From an uncultured Micrococcales bacterium (GTDB taxonomy: Bacteria > Actinomycetota > Actinomycetes > Actinomycetales > Microbacteriaceae), in assembly GCA_903929105.1 (NCBI GenBank), contig CAIYTL010000221.1:1-6110 (forward strand): DNA of 6,110 nucleotides, written 5' to 3'. A model generated the notes under the pieces. That model was given only the letters and a program-made list of their open reading frames with translations. It did no database searches and was not told the origin of the DNA. This document shows, one piece after another, positions 5,311-6,110 of the stretch. Each line of letters opens with the position of its first letter. Position 1 is the stretch's first letter. The translations under genes were made by a program, and so were the position numbers.

Positions 5311-6110
5311 TTTGACAACCTTCTTAGTGGGCTTGGTAATTCTGGTAACACCGAAGTATCCAGGTTGTGACGAAACAATGCGCACCGAAATCTTGTGACC
5401 CAAGTCTTTTTTAGACAACTTGTATTTTGGCTTAGTTGCCTTCGCAATTTTGACGCCGTCGCGCAACCACTGGTACTTCAAGGTAACTCCTTGCCCCCAC
5501 AAGTTCTTCTTGATTGAAAGTGTGCGCCCCACTTTTGAACGCCCGGCAAGTATCGGCTTAGGAACAATCGTTAGCGAACCCAAGACAACTTTTATCGAGC
5601 TGCTGGTGACAGTCTTCGAGTCAAAATGATCAAGCGAACCGGTCACGGCGCACGAAATATTTTGACCAAGGTCAGTGGCGCTAAGAGTGTATGACTGGCC
5701 GGTGGCACCCTCGATTGCAACATCGTTTCGCAACCATTGAATTGAAGAGTTTGCAGCAAAGTTCCAGTCGAAAGTGGCCGCGGTTAGAGTCTCGCCCACC
5801 GAGGCCTTGGCGCCCGAAACACTTAGCGCTGGCGGTGAAGCCACCAGTTGGCCCTTGGGAATCTCGATGGATGCAGATTTTGTAATCGTCACAAAGCCAA
5901 ACTTTGAAACTGTCAGCACCGCTTCAATAGTGGTTTCGAGATCAGCTTGGCTAATTGTGTAGGTGTTCGAACTCGCGCCATCAACAGGCACACCGTCGCG
6001 CAGCCAAGCGTAGGTGAGGTCTGAACCTGAATCCCAGGTTCCTGGGTTAGCTACCAGGGTGCTGCCCAAAGCGCCGTTGCCCTGCAAAGTTAAATCTGGG
6101 TTCGACAGCA
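5308..6110 (-). CDS. Ig-like tandem-repeat protein, C-terminal part (5' end outside window)
   Basis: The frame is open through the right edge (it reads LSNPDLTLQGNG upstream of the TTG at 6087), so this is the C-terminal 267 or so residues of a longer protein. It consists of three tandem domains of about 85-91 residues. Each has the pattern seen in actinobacterial surface and secreted proteins: VG..L or GSTL, then a W, then Y.WLRDG or QWLRN.V, then GAT..(S/T)YT(L/I)S..DL, then a closing strand. These beta-sandwich units usually act as spacers or adhesion modules outside the cell; the secretion signal and any enzymatic domain would lie outside the window. There is no LPXTG or C-terminal membrane helix. 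The last repeat is strongly lysine-rich and the protein ends in KPTKKVVK, which could favour contact with anionic cell-wall polymers (inferred). It converges on the P450 and is not expected to belong to that module. Confidence 0.82.
   Translation of the reverse strand, partial: LSNPDLTLQGNGALGSTLVANPGTWDSGSDLTYAWLRDGVPVDGASSNTYTISQADLETTIEAVLTVSKFGFVTITKSASIEIPKGQLVASPPALSVSGAKASVGETLTAATFDWNFAANSSIQWLRNDVAIEGATGQSYTLSATDLGQNISCAVTGSLDHFDSKTVTSSSIKVVLGSLTIVPKPILAGRSKVGRTLSIKKNLWGQGVTLKYQWLRDGVKIAKATKPKYKLSKKDLGHKISVRIVSSQPGYFGVTRITKPTKKVVK
5311..5577 (-). repeat. Ig-like protein repeat 3, lysine-rich C-terminal unit
   Basis: About 89 residues with KVGRTLSIKKNLW, YQWLRDGVKIAKAT and KYKLSKKDLGHKISVRI. 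It holds 17 Lys and 5 Arg against 2 Asp and no Glu, so it is far more basic than the preceding two repeats. Confidence 0.7.
5578..5850 (-). repeat. Ig-like protein repeat 2
   Basis: About 91 residues with SVGETLTAATFDW, IQWLRNDVAIEGATGQ and SYTLSATDLGQNISC. It has few lysines, unlike repeat 3. It contains a lone cysteine where repeats 1 and 3 have none. Confidence 0.7.
5851..6110 (-). repeat. Ig-like protein repeat 1 (partial at window edge)
   Basis: Hallmarks are GSTLVANPGTW, LTYAWLRDGVPVDGAS and NTYTISQADL, ending near EIPKG. It aligns with repeats 2 and 3 at the WLR(D/N) and YT(I/L)S..DL positions. Confidence 0.7.

Noticed and set aside
1..6110. Mobile element, CRISPR array, tRNA/rRNA or attachment site
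   Set aside because: No transposase or integrase, no terminal or direct DNA repeats at even spacing, and no RNA-gene signature were seen; the only tandem repetition is at protein level in the Ig-like gene.

Overview
The window most likely comes from a small-genome actinobacterium, plausibly a freshwater or marine Microbacteriaceae of the Luna type. This is inferred from near-balanced base composition, tight gene packing with overlapping stop/start codons, a probable leaderless start, an FtsX-type permease, and a tandem Ig-like repeat protein of the kind common in Actinobacteria. No rRNA or other marker fixes the taxonomy.

Layout: (1) The 3' end of an FtsX-family ABC transporter permease runs in from the left edge on + and stops at 592. 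It is followed by a strong hairpin at 606-636 that can terminate transcription from both sides. (2) On the minus strand, reading leftward from 2087, are a small [3Fe-4S]/[4Fe-4S]-type ferredoxin and then an FAD/NAD(P) ferredoxin reductase. (3) A 54-bp divergent promoter region (2088-2141) contains a perfect 9-bp inverted repeat. (4) On the plus strand, three translationally coupled genes run from 2142 to 5303: an alpha/beta-hydrolase esterase, a ROK-family transcriptional regulator with an N-terminal winged helix, and a cytochrome P450. (5) The 3' part of a secreted or surface-type protein made of Ig-like repeats enters from the right edge on minus and converges on the P450 with 4 bp between stops.

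The centre (658-5303) reads as one self-contained module. It has a complete three-component bacterial P450 electron chain (NAD(P)H to FAD reductase to ferredoxin to P450), an accessory hydrolase, and a regulator that probably acts on the shared divergent promoter. The ROK regulator, from a family that normally senses sugars, suggests a carbohydrate-derived substrate or inducer. One testable idea is oxidative O-demethylation of a methylated sugar, as known for some P450s of algal-polysaccharide degraders. Two features make the module more than routine. The P450 lacks the usual N-terminal segment yet keeps all core catalytic motifs. The ROK protein has lost the kinase aspartate, the zinc cysteines and the zinc/sugar histidine. 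No tRNA, rRNA, CRISPR array, transposase or attachment site was seen.
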